Shown here piece by piece: positions 41,810 through 50,847 of a DNA stretch of 64,000 nucleotides. The translations under genes and the position numbers were made by a program. This DNA is from WJKR01 sp964556395 (GTDB lineage: Archaea > Nanobdellota > Nanobdellia > Woesearchaeales > WJKR01), in assembly GCA_964556395.1 (NCBI GenBank), contig CAZKVR010000004.1, positions 32,049 to 96,048 of the forward strand, written 5' to 3'. Within the stretch, counting starts at the first letter, position 1. Each line of letters begins with the position of its first letter. Under the pieces are notes generated by a model that was not told the origin of the DNA, ran no database searches, and was given only the letters and a program-made list of their open reading frames with translations.

Positions 41810-43510
41810 ATGAGACACGCGAAAACAACCGCACTCCTGCTCATCCTGAGCATACTCTGTACAGGCCTAGTGAGCGCGACCGTCAACCTCGACACGACGA
41901 GCATCGACGCGACCGCAAAGCAAGGCGACAGCTTCAACGACAAGATCACCATCACCAACCAGAACGAGACCGTCAACCTCACGTTCACCATGACGGACCT
42001 CATCAGCGGCGCAAACACCATCAACGCCAGCGACATCACCATCAACCCGACCAGCAAGGACGACCTCGCGACAGGCACCAGCATCGACGTCGCGGTCAGC
42101 ACCAACATCGACGCGTACCAAGCACCAGGCACCTACACAGGCACGCTCGACATCAACTACGACAACGGCACCGCCACGGGCGTCGAGCAAGCCGACGTGA
42201 ACATCACAGTCCAACAAGCACCGAAAGGGACGCTCACGTTCAGCGACCTCGACCTCGGAGACGACGACCAGGAAAGAGGAAGAGACATCATAGGCACGTT
42301 CACCATCAAGAACGAAGGAATCCTAGAAGTCGAAGACATCAACCTCACCCACACGGCGAAAGACAAATACGAACTGGCACTCACGCCGAGCAGCACGACC
42401 ATCCCAGCCGGCGGCTCGATCGAAACAAGTTATACGGCACGCGTACCGGAAGACCAAGACTCCGGCACCGAAAGGATAGGCACCATCACAGCCACAGGCA
42501 CCACAGGAAGCGACGACCTCACCACGACGAAGTACATCAACCTCGAAGTCGAGAACAACCTCATCATCGACAGGACAACCATGACGGTCGACGGCCAGAG
42601 CGACAGGCTCGACGACGGCGACACCCACGACGAGGAAGCCAGGCCCGGAGACGAAGTGGAGATAGAAGTCAAGGCGGAGAACACCTTCGACTACGACGTG
42701 GAGATAGAAGACATAGAAGTCATCATCGAAGCCGACAACGACCTCGAATGGGACGACGAAGAAGACGTCAAGGACCTCGACGAGGGCGACAAGGAAACAG
42801 CCACCTTCACGTTCAGAGTGCCCGAAGACGCGGACGAGGACGACTATGAAATCACCATCACGGTGAGAGGCGAGGACGAGGAAGGCGCCCGGCACGGCGA
42901 GGAATGGACGATCGAACTAGAGGTCGAGAAAGAAGCAGAAGACCTCCGCATCACTGACGTCGACGCAACCCCAAGCTACATCACGTGCGGCGGATCACGT
43001 AGAGTGGCCCTCAACATCGACATCACCAATGCAGGAAGGAAAGACCTCGACGCCGCAACCCTCAGGATCAAGAGCAACAGCGACCTCGACTTCGAGGAGA
43101 TAATCAGAAGCATCGAAATCGACGAGGGCGAGAGGACAACCGAACGGACCACCATGAACGTGCCGGAAGGCATTCCCGGAGGAGAGTATTACATAGACGT
43201 CGAAGCATACACCTCAAGCAGAGAGAGCGACCTGACCAGCGTGGAGAGCACGAACATCGCGGTCGAGGACTGCGAACCCCAAGACCAGAACGGCACCGAC
43301 GACGAAGACGACGACGAAGACGAGGACGACGGCATGGAAATCATCCCGCCGCCGCAGACCGAAATCATCGACGAAGGCCGAGGCGAGAAGCCAGGCCTGT
43401 TCGACAGGGAAGGAGACCTCTACCTGGCACTCCTCATCGTCATCGCGGTCCTGCTCGTCGTGCTCATCATCGTGGTGGGCGCGAACGCGTTCAAACCTGC
43501 GAGGAAATAG
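41810..43510 (+). CDS. Large secreted/surface protein with Ig-like repeats and C-terminal anchor
   Basis: 566 residues. A Sec signal peptide (~1-23, ending LVSA), then several ~100-residue beta-sandwich units of the NEW3/CARDB kind (GTFTIKNEGILEVEDINLTH; TNAGRKDLDAATLRI). Many NxT/S sites suggest glycosylation. Very acidic, with an Asp/Glu linker at ~495-510, then a TM helix (~538-560) and a short basic tail. Probably a cell-envelope or S-layer-associated protein. AAGGGGGAA lies before the ATG. Confidence 0.8.
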   Translation: MRHAKTTALLLILSILCTGLVSATVNLDTTSIDATAKQGDSFNDKITITNQNETVNLTFTMTDLISGANTINASDITINPTSKDDLATGTSIDVAVSTNIDAYQAPGTYTGTLDINYDNGTATGVEQADVNITVQQAPKGTLTFSDLDLGDDDQERGRDIIGTFTIKNEGILEVEDINLTHTAKDKYELALTPSSTTIPAGGSIETSYTARVPEDQDSGTERIGTITATGTTGSDDLTTTKYINLEVENNLIIDRTTMTVDGQSDRLDDGDTHDEEARPGDEVEIEVKAENTFDYDVEIEDIEVIIEADNDLEWDDEEDVKDLDEGDKETATFTFRVPEDADEDDYEITITVRGEDEEGARHGEEWTIELEVEKEAEDLRITDVDATPSYITCGGSRRVALNIDITNAGRKDLDAATLRIKSNSDLDFEEIIRSIEIDEGERTTERTTMNVPEGIPGGEYYIDVEAYTSSRESDLTSVESTNIAVEDCEPQDQNGTDDEDDDEDEDDGMEIIPPPQTEIIDEGRGEKPGLFDREGDLYLALLIVIAVLLVVLIIVVGANAFKPARK

Positions 43511-43521
43511 AACCTTTTTTC

Positions 43522-44148
43522 CTATTCTTCTTTCTTCTCCCGAGGCGTAGCGAGAGCCCGCTCCACAGCCACACGAAGCTTCTCGAGACGACGACGAGAG
43601 CGGACGAGCTTCTCATTAGCCTTGGAGACGAGGAAACCGACGTACTTCTCATCGAACAACAACTCACCGCCGACGGCGACAGGCGTGTCGAGCCGCTCAT
43701 TAGCGAGAATCTCGACCATGACGCGCCTCTGACGAGGCGAACGGCCACCCATACTCGTAATACCAGACCGCTTCCAACCCTCAGACTGGCACACCCTGAG
43801 AAGACGCTCAGCGGCCGCACCGTCGCGGCAAGCCACATGGAAGATAGGAGCCTCCATCCTGAGCCAGACAGTCTCGGCAGGCGGGTCGCGCAACGCCCCG
43901 ACAACATCATCCTTAGACGCCACGTCATGCGTGACGAACAACCATCCGGCCTCGTGCTTCTTGCCGGACTCTGGCTCCCGGAACAGGTTGACACGGCCGG
44001 CGCAGCTCGACGTCGTGTAAAAATCACGCAAAGAATTGACTGTATCGATGAACGGCCACGCCTGGTCATCCACACGGCCCCGGCGGGACCGGTCAGGCCC
44101 GCCAAGCCGGCCCAAGACCTCACGCTTCGCCTCGTCGAACGAATCCAT
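43522..44148 (-). CDS. taw3: tRNA wyosine methyltransferase Taw3 (TYW3)
   Basis: 208 residues. YTTSSCAGR is the TYW3 signature; FREPESGKKHEAGWLFVTHD, VWLRMEAPIFHVAC and GGRSPRQRRVMVEI follow the family. It N-methylates the wyosine precursor at position 37 of tRNA-Phe, after Taw1. The TTTTTTTAA box at ~44174 supports the leaderless ATG at 44148, not the 38-residue upstream extension. Confidence 0.93.
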   Translation of the reverse strand: MDSFDEAKREVLGRLGGPDRSRRGRVDDQAWPFIDTVNSLRDFYTTSSCAGRVNLFREPESGKKHEAGWLFVTHDVASKDDVVGALRDPPAETVWLRMEAPIFHVACRDGAAAERLLRVCQSEGWKRSGITSMGGRSPRQRRVMVEILANERLDTPVAVGGELLFDEKYVGFLVSKANEKLVRSRRRLEKLRVAVERALATPREKKEE

Positions 44149-44223
44149 GGAAGCACCGGAACAAGGAACCGTTAAAAAAAGTTTCCAAATGGATTTAAAC
44201 AAACAAGCCTTGCCAATAATGAC

Positions 44224-44790
44224 ATGAGAAACCACCCTACAGGCCTCGCCAACCCGAAACAATACGTCTCACAACCCAAGACTGCCGAGGATATCGACGC
44301 AACCCACGGCCTCGACTACAAAGCAGGCATCAGCCTCCACAACGTACTCGAACAACTCGAACACTTCCCGAAGCTAGTCAGGCCAGGGAAGGACCGCACA
44401 AGGAGCCACAAAGAACTCTTCTACATCAACCAGCTCATCATAGACCCAAACCACCTCCCGGAAGACCTGTGGCGACAAGACCTCAAACCCGAAGAGCTCG
44501 AAGGACGCATACAAACATACCTCTTCAACCCCTCAAAAGGACACCTCAAGAGCAACCTGACCCCAGAAGCCAGCGGAAACTCCCTCGAAGACCACTTCAG
44601 CCAAGCGATGGCAGAAGACACGAACCTACACCTACCCTTCAGGGCGCTCTACGAAGTGACAGACCACAAGACGCTCAACGCAATACTCTCGAACGAGAAG
44701 AAGGAAGCACGATACATCAACGGCAGCCTCATCAGCGACACCCTCCTCACCATACCACTCACAGGCTACGAACGACCCGGAAAGCATTAA
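44224..44790 (+). CDS. Hypothetical protein, paralog of the next gene
   Basis: 188 residues, soluble, His- and Leu-rich. No known domain. Its C-terminus (EKKEARYINGSLISDTLLTI) aligns with the end of the next gene (DDKKPRIINDKYVAGDTILT), indicating tandem duplication. GATTTAAA at ~44192-44199 gives a leaderless ATG; the promoter is shared face-to-face with taw3. Confidence 0.7.
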   Translation: MRNHPTGLANPKQYVSQPKTAEDIDATHGLDYKAGISLHNVLEQLEHFPKLVRPGKDRTRSHKELFYINQLIIDPNHLPEDLWRQDLKPEELEGRIQTYLFNPSKGHLKSNLTPEASGNSLEDHFSQAMAEDTNLHLPFRALYEVTDHKTLNAILSNEKKEARYINGSLISDTLLTIPLTGYERPGKH

Positions 44791-44815
44791 AACGAAGCCT
44801 CGACCCTGACGAGAC

Positions 44816-45343
44816 ATGGACCACCACGCACAGACGACCATCCACGACATCCTCGCCAACGGCAAGGAACGCTACGGCGTCACAGCACTGCCGCAATACG
44901 AGCAACCCTCACAAGACCTCGAACACAACGAGCGCTACGGCCTCACCTACATCGGAGGCATCACCGCAGCCAACCTCACACACCACGTGCCCATGACAGA
45001 GATACCGCTCCAGAAACACACGGAAGAACTATTCCTCTACACCAACCACTACGAGATCCCACCCTTGGAAGACCTCATACGGAAAGGAAGGATACCGCCA
45101 GTCCTCAACCCACGACAAGGTCTCTGGCCCAACACGACAAAGGAAACGGTCTACGAGACGCTCGAACTGCTCCTCGACAAGCCCACGAGCAAGGACCTCG
45201 AACACCACATGATCTACCGATCACTCTTCCTCATCAAAAACAAGAAGCTCTTCGAGGAAAAACTGGTAGAAGACGACAAGAAGCCACGCATCATCAACGA
45301 CAAGTACGTCGCTGGAGACACAATCCTCACACCACGGTTCTAA
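44816..45343 (+). CDS. Hypothetical protein, paralog of the previous gene
   Basis: 175 residues, soluble. Same C-terminal pattern as the preceding gene (KK-x-R-x-IN...DTxLT), and both have a central region of long helices followed by a Lys/Glu-rich stretch. CATTAAAA at 44784-44791 may be its own promoter, overlapping the stop of the first copy. Overlaps the convergent nucleotidyltransferase gene by 4 bp. Confidence 0.7.
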   Translation: MDHHAQTTIHDILANGKERYGVTALPQYEQPSQDLEHNERYGLTYIGGITAANLTHHVPMTEIPLQKHTEELFLYTNHYEIPPLEDLIRKGRIPPVLNPRQGLWPNTTKETVYETLELLLDKPTSKDLEHHMIYRSLFLIKNKKLFEEKLVEDDKKPRIINDKYVAGDTILTPRF

Positions 45344-46143
45344 GAAGCCTTATCCACGACCTTACGCATCGTCTTGACAAAAGCGTCAGCCTCAGAGGCG
45401 AGGCGGTCGAACTCGGCGCCGGACATCGACTGGCGCTTGCGATGCAACACCTCCTTGGACAAGGTGTAGAACTTCCTCATCGTCCCAGGCGCATCAACAG
45501 GTATCAGCTTCTGGCGCGCCAGCTTGTCCTGCAAGAGGTCAGCCACGTGCTCAGGACTGGGAGGAACCTCGCCGATGCTCATCAACGCGGCGTGCGCAGC
45601 GTCCACGACAGCCCAGTACAAGTCGACGACGGCCTGGAGGACGTGCCAGGAACTGTTCGAGATCGTCTGGTCGGCACGAGTCATGTACGTCCACACGCTC
45701 TCAGGACTAGGCCTGATACGACCCTGGTGCAACAAGAGCTGCAACGGGTCGAAAAAACCGGTATCCAACAAAGGGAAGCCGTCACGCAAGATGTTCACCG
45801 CGACAGGGTCGCCGGCACGGGCGTACTCCCAAAAAGCGGAGAGCTTGAGCGTCGTGACATGCAAGCGGCGAGAAAGGTCTCGGATGATCTTACCCACGAT
45901 GACACGATACGTCTGAATGAGCTCGGGCGAGAGCTTGAGCGAAACGTCATCAAGCACGACGAGGATGTCGATGTCATGAGAACCCTGCTTCTTACGGGCG
46001 GTGCTGCCGAACAGGACGATAGCCTTGACGACGTCACGGCACTCCTCATGGCAACGCTTGGCGAAACTATAAGCCAAATCCATAGCGTCCTGGGAGTACT
46101 GCTCCTCGGCCCGGTGCCGCCGCTTCTCGATAGAGAAATCCAC
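45340..46143 (-). CDS. Nucleotidyltransferase-domain protein with helical C-terminus
   Basis: 267 residues. VLFGSTARKKQGSHDIDILV is the complete GSxxxGxxxxDxD site of Pol-beta-type nucleotidyltransferases (residues ~48-67). The C-terminal ~110 residues are helical and HEPN-like (VVDLYWAVVDAAHAALMSIG), a pairing known from MNT/HEPN toxin-antitoxin systems. A TTTAAAT box at ~46185-46191 excludes the TTG at 46170; GAGGTGA 8 nt upstream supports GTG 46143. Confidence 0.8.
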   Translation of the reverse strand: MDFSIEKRRHRAEEQYSQDAMDLAYSFAKRCHEECRDVVKAIVLFGSTARKKQGSHDIDILVVLDDVSLKLSPELIQTYRVIVGKIIRDLSRRLHVTTLKLSAFWEYARAGDPVAVNILRDGFPLLDTGFFDPLQLLLHQGRIRPSPESVWTYMTRADQTISNSSWHVLQAVVDLYWAVVDAAHAALMSIGEVPPSPEHVADLLQDKLARQKLIPVDAPGTMRKFYTLSKEVLHRKRQSMSGAEFDRLASEADAFVKTMRKVVDKAS

Positions 46144-46195
46144 TCGTACCCTCACCTCTACACACCACAAGGAAAACCGTCATTTAAATAGCTTT

Positions 46196-48232
46196 CTACT
46201 CGAGAGGCGTCTCGGTCCACGGCTGCCAATCATTGCTCGGCGTGTAAGCGCCAGCGATGAAGAACGGCGGGGCATTGTAGCCGAAGTGCTTCTGCTGTAT
46301 CTGGTTGAAACGCGGCAACCTACCGACACCATAGACCGGGCTGCCCACGAGCGAGAGCGTGTCATACATGGCAGAAGAGATGTTGTACGAGCCGGGCTCG
46401 ACGATCATATCCTTCATACCATGCTTCTCCATGCGCTTGAGGAACTCCTTCATAGGAGTGTTACCCTGGCCGGGCGTGAGGTGCTCGTCACCATAGCCAT
46501 AGTTGTCAGTGAGGTGCACATGGCCGATGACACCATCCTTGGCGAGCTTCTCAGTCTCATCGAGCATCCACTTCTGGAACGCCTTCTCACGCTCCTCAGC
46601 AGTCTTGTACTTCGGATTACCCTTCTCATCAACCGGGTCGAAGTACTGCCGCCACATGTTCATGTGACCGATATCCAAGGTCGCCTTGATGTGCTCCTTA
46701 GCCATCTTCAAACCCTGATCGAAGCTGCCGACCTTCTTCTCAGCCACGAGCCGCTTCGCCATCTGCTTACGACTCTCCTCCACAATCTTCTTCATCTCCT
46801 GAGGGTGGGAGCCATAGAGGTGTTCGTCATAGTTCTCAGGAGCGGCGTACAACGGCTTGCTCAAACCCTTACGCCTGGACTCCTCCATCGCCATCATACC
46901 GACCTTGGCGATGGAATCAGCGGAACGCTGCAAACCATACTTCTCAGCCGACTCGACGTTCTTGATCATGTCAGTGTACTGCTGGGCCTGGGCGTCGGCG
47001 GACGCGGAGGACTCGTGGATGTGACGCATACTGTTCTCGACATCCTTGAGACGCCTCCTGAGGATGTCAGAAGGAGCCCTCTTGTCAGTCTTCACCAAAT
47101 CCTCCTCAATACCACCAACCTCGGGAGCAAGCTGCTTGAAACGCTCCAACTCCTCAGGAGGCAAGTCACCCTCATAAGCCTCATAAAGGTCCAAAGCCTC
47201 ACGAAGCTTCTTTTGCTGTTCAAGATACTGATCGTAACGCTGCGCGTGGAACAAGCTCTGACCCTTCGCCTGCAAGACACGATTCTCAATCTGCGTCCGG
47301 GCATACAACTCCTCAGGCGTGAGCTGCTTGTCAGGCTCGTCAGCGTGACGCTTGTTCCAATCCTCAGCACGCTTGACGAAGTCCTTCCACTCCAAAGACT
47401 GCACCTTGAAGTGAGTCCCGTCAGCCTTCCACTCAGGTACGCGGTTGAACAAACGGTCCACAGGCGCATCCTTAGGAATAGGATTACCCTTCACATCCAC
47501 CCAGTCATCAGGCTGGACCTGACGGCCATCCACAATCTTGCCGACCAGCTCGGGATGCTCATCCTTGATAGTCTTGTACACGGGCTCGTACACCTTCTCA
47601 TCCTTCCGGATACCCTCGATGAACTTGCCAGTCCTCTTATCCACGACGACCATCTGACTATCCTTCTCCTCAGTGTCATAACCCTTGAACATCCACTGGC
47701 CCTCCTTACGCTTCAACGAATCCATGCCGGCGTAGTGCAAGGGGCGCTGCCACTCGGAGAGGTGGAAGACGATGGCGCCGCCGTCCGTCACGTCGCCGGC
47801 GAAGTTGATGGCGCGCTGGATCTCCTTCATAGCCTCCTGGCGCTGGGCCCCGCTGAAACCCTCGCGGCCCGCACCGGCGAGCGACTCGCCATGGACGGAG
47901 GCGTGGACTGACGACTTGATATCATTGATGGTGAGCAACTCCCGCATGTCCTGGCGCTCCTTGGAACCGAACGACTCGGGCGTAGGCTGCTGGCTGTTAC
48001 CCTTACCCTTGCCTATGAACTCGAACTCGAGACGGCCAGCACCCTCCATCACCCTGGACTTGACAGACTCGAGGGTGTTGCCCATAGGATTCGTCGTGGT
48101 ACCTATCTCGGCGGTGCCGAGCGACATAGCCTCCTTGACAGCCGCCTCATCCTCACCCACCAAAGGCTCGATGACGGGCTGGCCCTCGAGGCGGTCCATG
48201 GCGTGATAGTAATCATCATTGGTAAACTGCAT
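46196..48232 (-). CDS. Xylose-isomerase-like TIM-barrel protein with large insert
   Basis: 678 residues. N-terminal part: IKSSVHASVHGES and DGGAIVFHLSEWQRP look like early barrel strands with His ligands; C-terminal part: IGHVHLTDNYGYGDEHLTPG and MIVEPGSYN match the metal-binding end of AP-endonuclease-2/sugar isomerase barrels. About 250 residues of charged, coiled-coil-like sequence (~215-465) split the barrel. Catalysis is unproven. GGAGG 7 nt before the third of three ATGs decides the start. Last gene of a three-gene operon. Confidence 0.7.
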   Translation of the reverse strand: MQFTNDDYYHAMDRLEGQPVIEPLVGEDEAAVKEAMSLGTAEIGTTTNPMGNTLESVKSRVMEGAGRLEFEFIGKGKGNSQQPTPESFGSKERQDMRELLTINDIKSSVHASVHGESLAGAGREGFSGAQRQEAMKEIQRAINFAGDVTDGGAIVFHLSEWQRPLHYAGMDSLKRKEGQWMFKGYDTEEKDSQMVVVDKRTGKFIEGIRKDEKVYEPVYKTIKDEHPELVGKIVDGRQVQPDDWVDVKGNPIPKDAPVDRLFNRVPEWKADGTHFKVQSLEWKDFVKRAEDWNKRHADEPDKQLTPEELYARTQIENRVLQAKGQSLFHAQRYDQYLEQQKKLREALDLYEAYEGDLPPEELERFKQLAPEVGGIEEDLVKTDKRAPSDILRRRLKDVENSMRHIHESSASADAQAQQYTDMIKNVESAEKYGLQRSADSIAKVGMMAMEESRRKGLSKPLYAAPENYDEHLYGSHPQEMKKIVEESRKQMAKRLVAEKKVGSFDQGLKMAKEHIKATLDIGHMNMWRQYFDPVDEKGNPKYKTAEEREKAFQKWMLDETEKLAKDGVIGHVHLTDNYGYGDEHLTPGQGNTPMKEFLKRMEKHGMKDMIVEPGSYNISSAMYDTLSLVGSPVYGVGRLPRFNQIQQKHFGYNAPPFFIAGAYTPSNDWQPWTETPLE

Positions 48233-48821
48233 CATCATCCCTCCTGGACGGGTCGTACAGGCCGTCGGTCAAGTCGTGGAGCTTCCTGTCAAGCCGCTGC
48301 AAGACCTGTTCGGTCCTGGACAGATAGTTGCCACGCTGCCGGTCCACCTCGTCACGCCGCTCGGACGAGTAAGCATCAGTGATGTCAGACGCCCGCCCAC
48401 GGAGCTCGGCGACGCGGCGCTGCTCCTCGGACGTCAAATACCCCTTCTCCTCGAGGTGGCTCAGCTCGGAGTACAAGTTATAATCAGACAACTCCTCCAA
48501 GGAGCCGGGCAATGGGATGCCATAGGACACCTGCCCCTGCGGCTGCGGAGGCGCCTCGGCGACAGCCTCCTCCAACGAAGCCGGAGTCCCGGCAGACCCT
48601 TCATCGTCCTCACCAACATCCTCCTGCTCCTGCGCTTCGGCACCCTCCTCCTCGAGCTCGGCCCGTGCGTCCTCGAGACGCGACTCGAGCACCTTGAGCT
48701 CGTCCTCCTTCTCCTTCCGGAAGTCCTCGAGCTCCTGACGCTTCTGGGCGCGGAGCTCGCGCAACGCCTTCACCCGCTCCGCCGGCGGGAGGTCCTCGAG
48801 GTCAAGGTCGGTGATGCCCAT
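48216..48821 (-). CDS. Coiled-coil protein of unknown function
   Basis: 201 residues. Residues ~15-65 form a Glu/Lys/Arg coiled coil (LEDLPPAERVKALRELRAQK). A Glu/Ala/Pro linker follows, then SYGIPLPGSLEELSDYNLYS and a second helical region. Starts 2 bp after the upstream 528-residue gene and overlaps the TIM-barrel gene, so all three are co-translated. Possibly a scaffold between the two larger proteins. Confidence 0.7.
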   Translation of the reverse strand: MGITDLDLEDLPPAERVKALRELRAQKRQELEDFRKEKEDELKVLESRLEDARAELEEEGAEAQEQEDVGEDDEGSAGTPASLEEAVAEAPPQPQGQVSYGIPLPGSLEELSDYNLYSELSHLEEKGYLTSEEQRRVAELRGRASDITDAYSSERRDEVDRQRGNYLSRTEQVLQRLDRKLHDLTDGLYDPSRRDDDAVYQ

Positions 48822-48823
48822 CG

Positions 48824-50410
48824 CTACCAGCTCAACATGCCGTGGCTCTTCTTATAATTCTTGTACGCCTGCCACATGGCGCCGGCAGCGCCAGTGGCCG
48901 CCTTCTTGTCCAAGCCGAACGCGTGCTTCTTCACCCCAGAACCCTTGGGCTTCTTGGAAAGGCTGACAGGGATGAGGGCTGAACCGAGCTCTCCAAAACC
49001 CTTGAGCAGGCTGACCAAGGGTTCGAGGAACGACTCCGAAGGACCTGTTTTCAACTTCTTAGAAGGCTTGGCAGGCTTGGCATCCTTCTGGCTGCCGTAC
49101 TTCTTGTTGACGTCGCGGTCGAACACGTCCTCGCCGGCCTGGTTGAGATACTTCTCCAAGTCGTCGCCCAGCTCGTCCATCGCGGCCTGCACGGAATCAT
49201 CCACGAGGTAGAGGAGGTCGCGCTCCTCGTCCTCGCGCATCTTCTTGTACCGCTCGATCTGGTCGTCCTTCCAGCCGTAGGCGCGGAGCGTGACGATGAC
49301 GCGCCCGACGTGGACAGGCCCTTGCTGATACTCCTGGCGGTACTGGAGCAACGGCTTGGTCTTGAACTGGAACGTGCCCAGGATGCACGAGCCATTAGGC
49401 TTCCTGAACAACAACTCCACCTCGGTCATGCTCGTCTCGAACGCGGAGACGAGGTCGGGGCTATCAAGCTGGTTCTCGTTCATGTGCAGGCGTTTGATAT
49501 GCTTGAGGTACGGCTTGGTCCACGCCATGTACATCTTGATAGTAGCCCAATGCTGACGGAGGTAGCGTATCTGGAAGCGCTTGCGGTTGCGGAGCTCGTC
49601 GTGCGTCTTCTCCTTCCAGACAAGGAACTGGAAGAGCTTACGCTTGAGCACGTTACGCACATTCTTGTTGAACTGGGTCATGTTGTCGATGACCTCATCC
49701 ACCTTCTCCTGACGGTAGACATGAGTGTTGAAGAACAGGTCGGGAAGGGAGGCGTAGCCGACCTGCTGTGCGAGGTGGTATATGCTGCCGGGCTGCATCT
49801 GCCCGCCCTTGTTCTCGGCGAAGTCCGAGAAGATACCCTTGAGAGTGGCGTCGGCGGACTTGGAACGCCGGACGTTGCCATTCTCATCCTTGTACTCCCA
49901 CGAGTCGTAGATCTCGAGCCGCTCATCGATGATACGGAGCTCGCGCACTATCTGGAAGAGCTGCTTGACGAGTTCCGAGATGCCCCTGAGGAAGCTGCTG
50001 GCGCGATCCTCCTGGATACTGAGGCGCTGGGCTGACTGTCCGAAGAACGCGCTGTTCTCGGAGGCGGAGAAGATGTCGGAAATCTTGTGCACCTCAGGGA
50101 AAGCCTGGTCCTGCCGCAAGTGGCCGAGAAACCAGAAGTAAGTCTCCTCAAGGCTGGCGTTAGGAGCCTCATAGATGAGGCGGTAGCGTTTCAAAGGTTC
50201 AGGGAAGCCTGTGGAGAAGAGCGAATCAGTCCCGGTGATGTTGACCTCCTCAGCCACCTCCTGATCCGCGTGCCCCTCGTGCGACGCACCCTCAGCCGCG
50301 GCGTATCGGAAATGGCCAGTCTCCTCGTCATACTTGTACAGGGTAGAGTACTCCGGCTTGATGAACCCGTTCTTGACCAAGAGCTCCCACGAAGCATGAC
50401 CACTAGCCAT
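48824..50410 (-). CDS. Large conserved hypothetical, first gene of the three-gene operon
   Basis: 528 residues, mostly helical, no signal peptide; a weakly hydrophobic helix lies near residues ~465-490 (LVSLLKGFGELGSALIPVS). Recognisable blocks include LIYEAPNASLEETYFWFLGHL and GTFQFKTKPLLQYRQEYQQG. I associate this with DPANN conserved unknowns but cannot name a domain. A TTTATAAA box at ~50432-50439 makes it leaderless and heads the operon. Confidence 0.7.
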   Translation of the reverse strand: MASGHASWELLVKNGFIKPEYSTLYKYDEETGHFRYAAAEGASHEGHADQEVAEEVNITGTDSLFSTGFPEPLKRYRLIYEAPNASLEETYFWFLGHLRQDQAFPEVHKISDIFSASENSAFFGQSAQRLSIQEDRASSFLRGISELVKQLFQIVRELRIIDERLEIYDSWEYKDENGNVRRSKSADATLKGIFSDFAENKGGQMQPGSIYHLAQQVGYASLPDLFFNTHVYRQEKVDEVIDNMTQFNKNVRNVLKRKLFQFLVWKEKTHDELRNRKRFQIRYLRQHWATIKMYMAWTKPYLKHIKRLHMNENQLDSPDLVSAFETSMTEVELLFRKPNGSCILGTFQFKTKPLLQYRQEYQQGPVHVGRVIVTLRAYGWKDDQIERYKKMREDEERDLLYLVDDSVQAAMDELGDDLEKYLNQAGEDVFDRDVNKKYGSQKDAKPAKPSKKLKTGPSESFLEPLVSLLKGFGELGSALIPVSLSKKPKGSGVKKHAFGLDKKAATGAAGAMWQAYKNYKKSHGMLSW

Positions 50411-50441
50411 ACGATGACCAAGAGAAAAGAGGTTTATAAAA

Positions 50442-50720
50442 CTATTGCTTGCCGTCCGGACGCCACACCACGATAGTGTTACCCGTCACGCTGACGAGTT
50501 CCAGGCCGGTCCCGACGACGAGCTCCTGGGCAGAGGCGTGCCGGTCATGCTCGTCAGCGTGACTCCGGAGGAAGCGGACCTTGACGAGCCCGCGCTTCTT
50601 CGCCATCCTCGAGAGCTCTTCCTTCACCTGGTCCGTCACGCCGTTCTTGCCCACCTGGAGGCGCGGCTGGAGGTGGTGGGCCTTCCCTTTGAGTTCCTTG
50701 CGCTTGGCCGGAGTCAGCAT
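50442..50720 (-). CDS. YhbY/CRM-domain RNA-binding protein
   Basis: 92 residues. LTPAKRKELKGKAHHLQPRL and VGKNGVTDQVKEEL are the CRM start, with the GxxG-like loop, then LVKVRFLRS and ELVSVTGNTIVVWRP. CRM proteins bind rRNA and help large-subunit assembly in bacteria; the archaeal role is presumed similar. TATAAAAAT at ~50738-50746 gives a leaderless ATG. Confidence 0.93.
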   Translation of the reverse strand: MLTPAKRKELKGKAHHLQPRLQVGKNGVTDQVKEELSRMAKKRGLVKVRFLRSHADEHDRHASAQELVVGTGLELVSVTGNTIVVWRPDGKQ

Positions 50721-50847
50721 GAGTCCTCGAAAAGAAGGCTTATTTTTATACCTGCTGGTGAGGCGGACGCCACCGGTTCCACGAGAGGCGTCGCCACTCC
50801 GCGATTGAGAACAATCTTTTTAAGAGCCCTCAGCTGAAAACCACCTC

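Noticed and set aside
46286..47911. 541-codon open frame on the + strand
   Set aside because: Antisense shadow of the TIM-barrel gene: Leu/Arg/His-rich, no domain, no promoter at its start.
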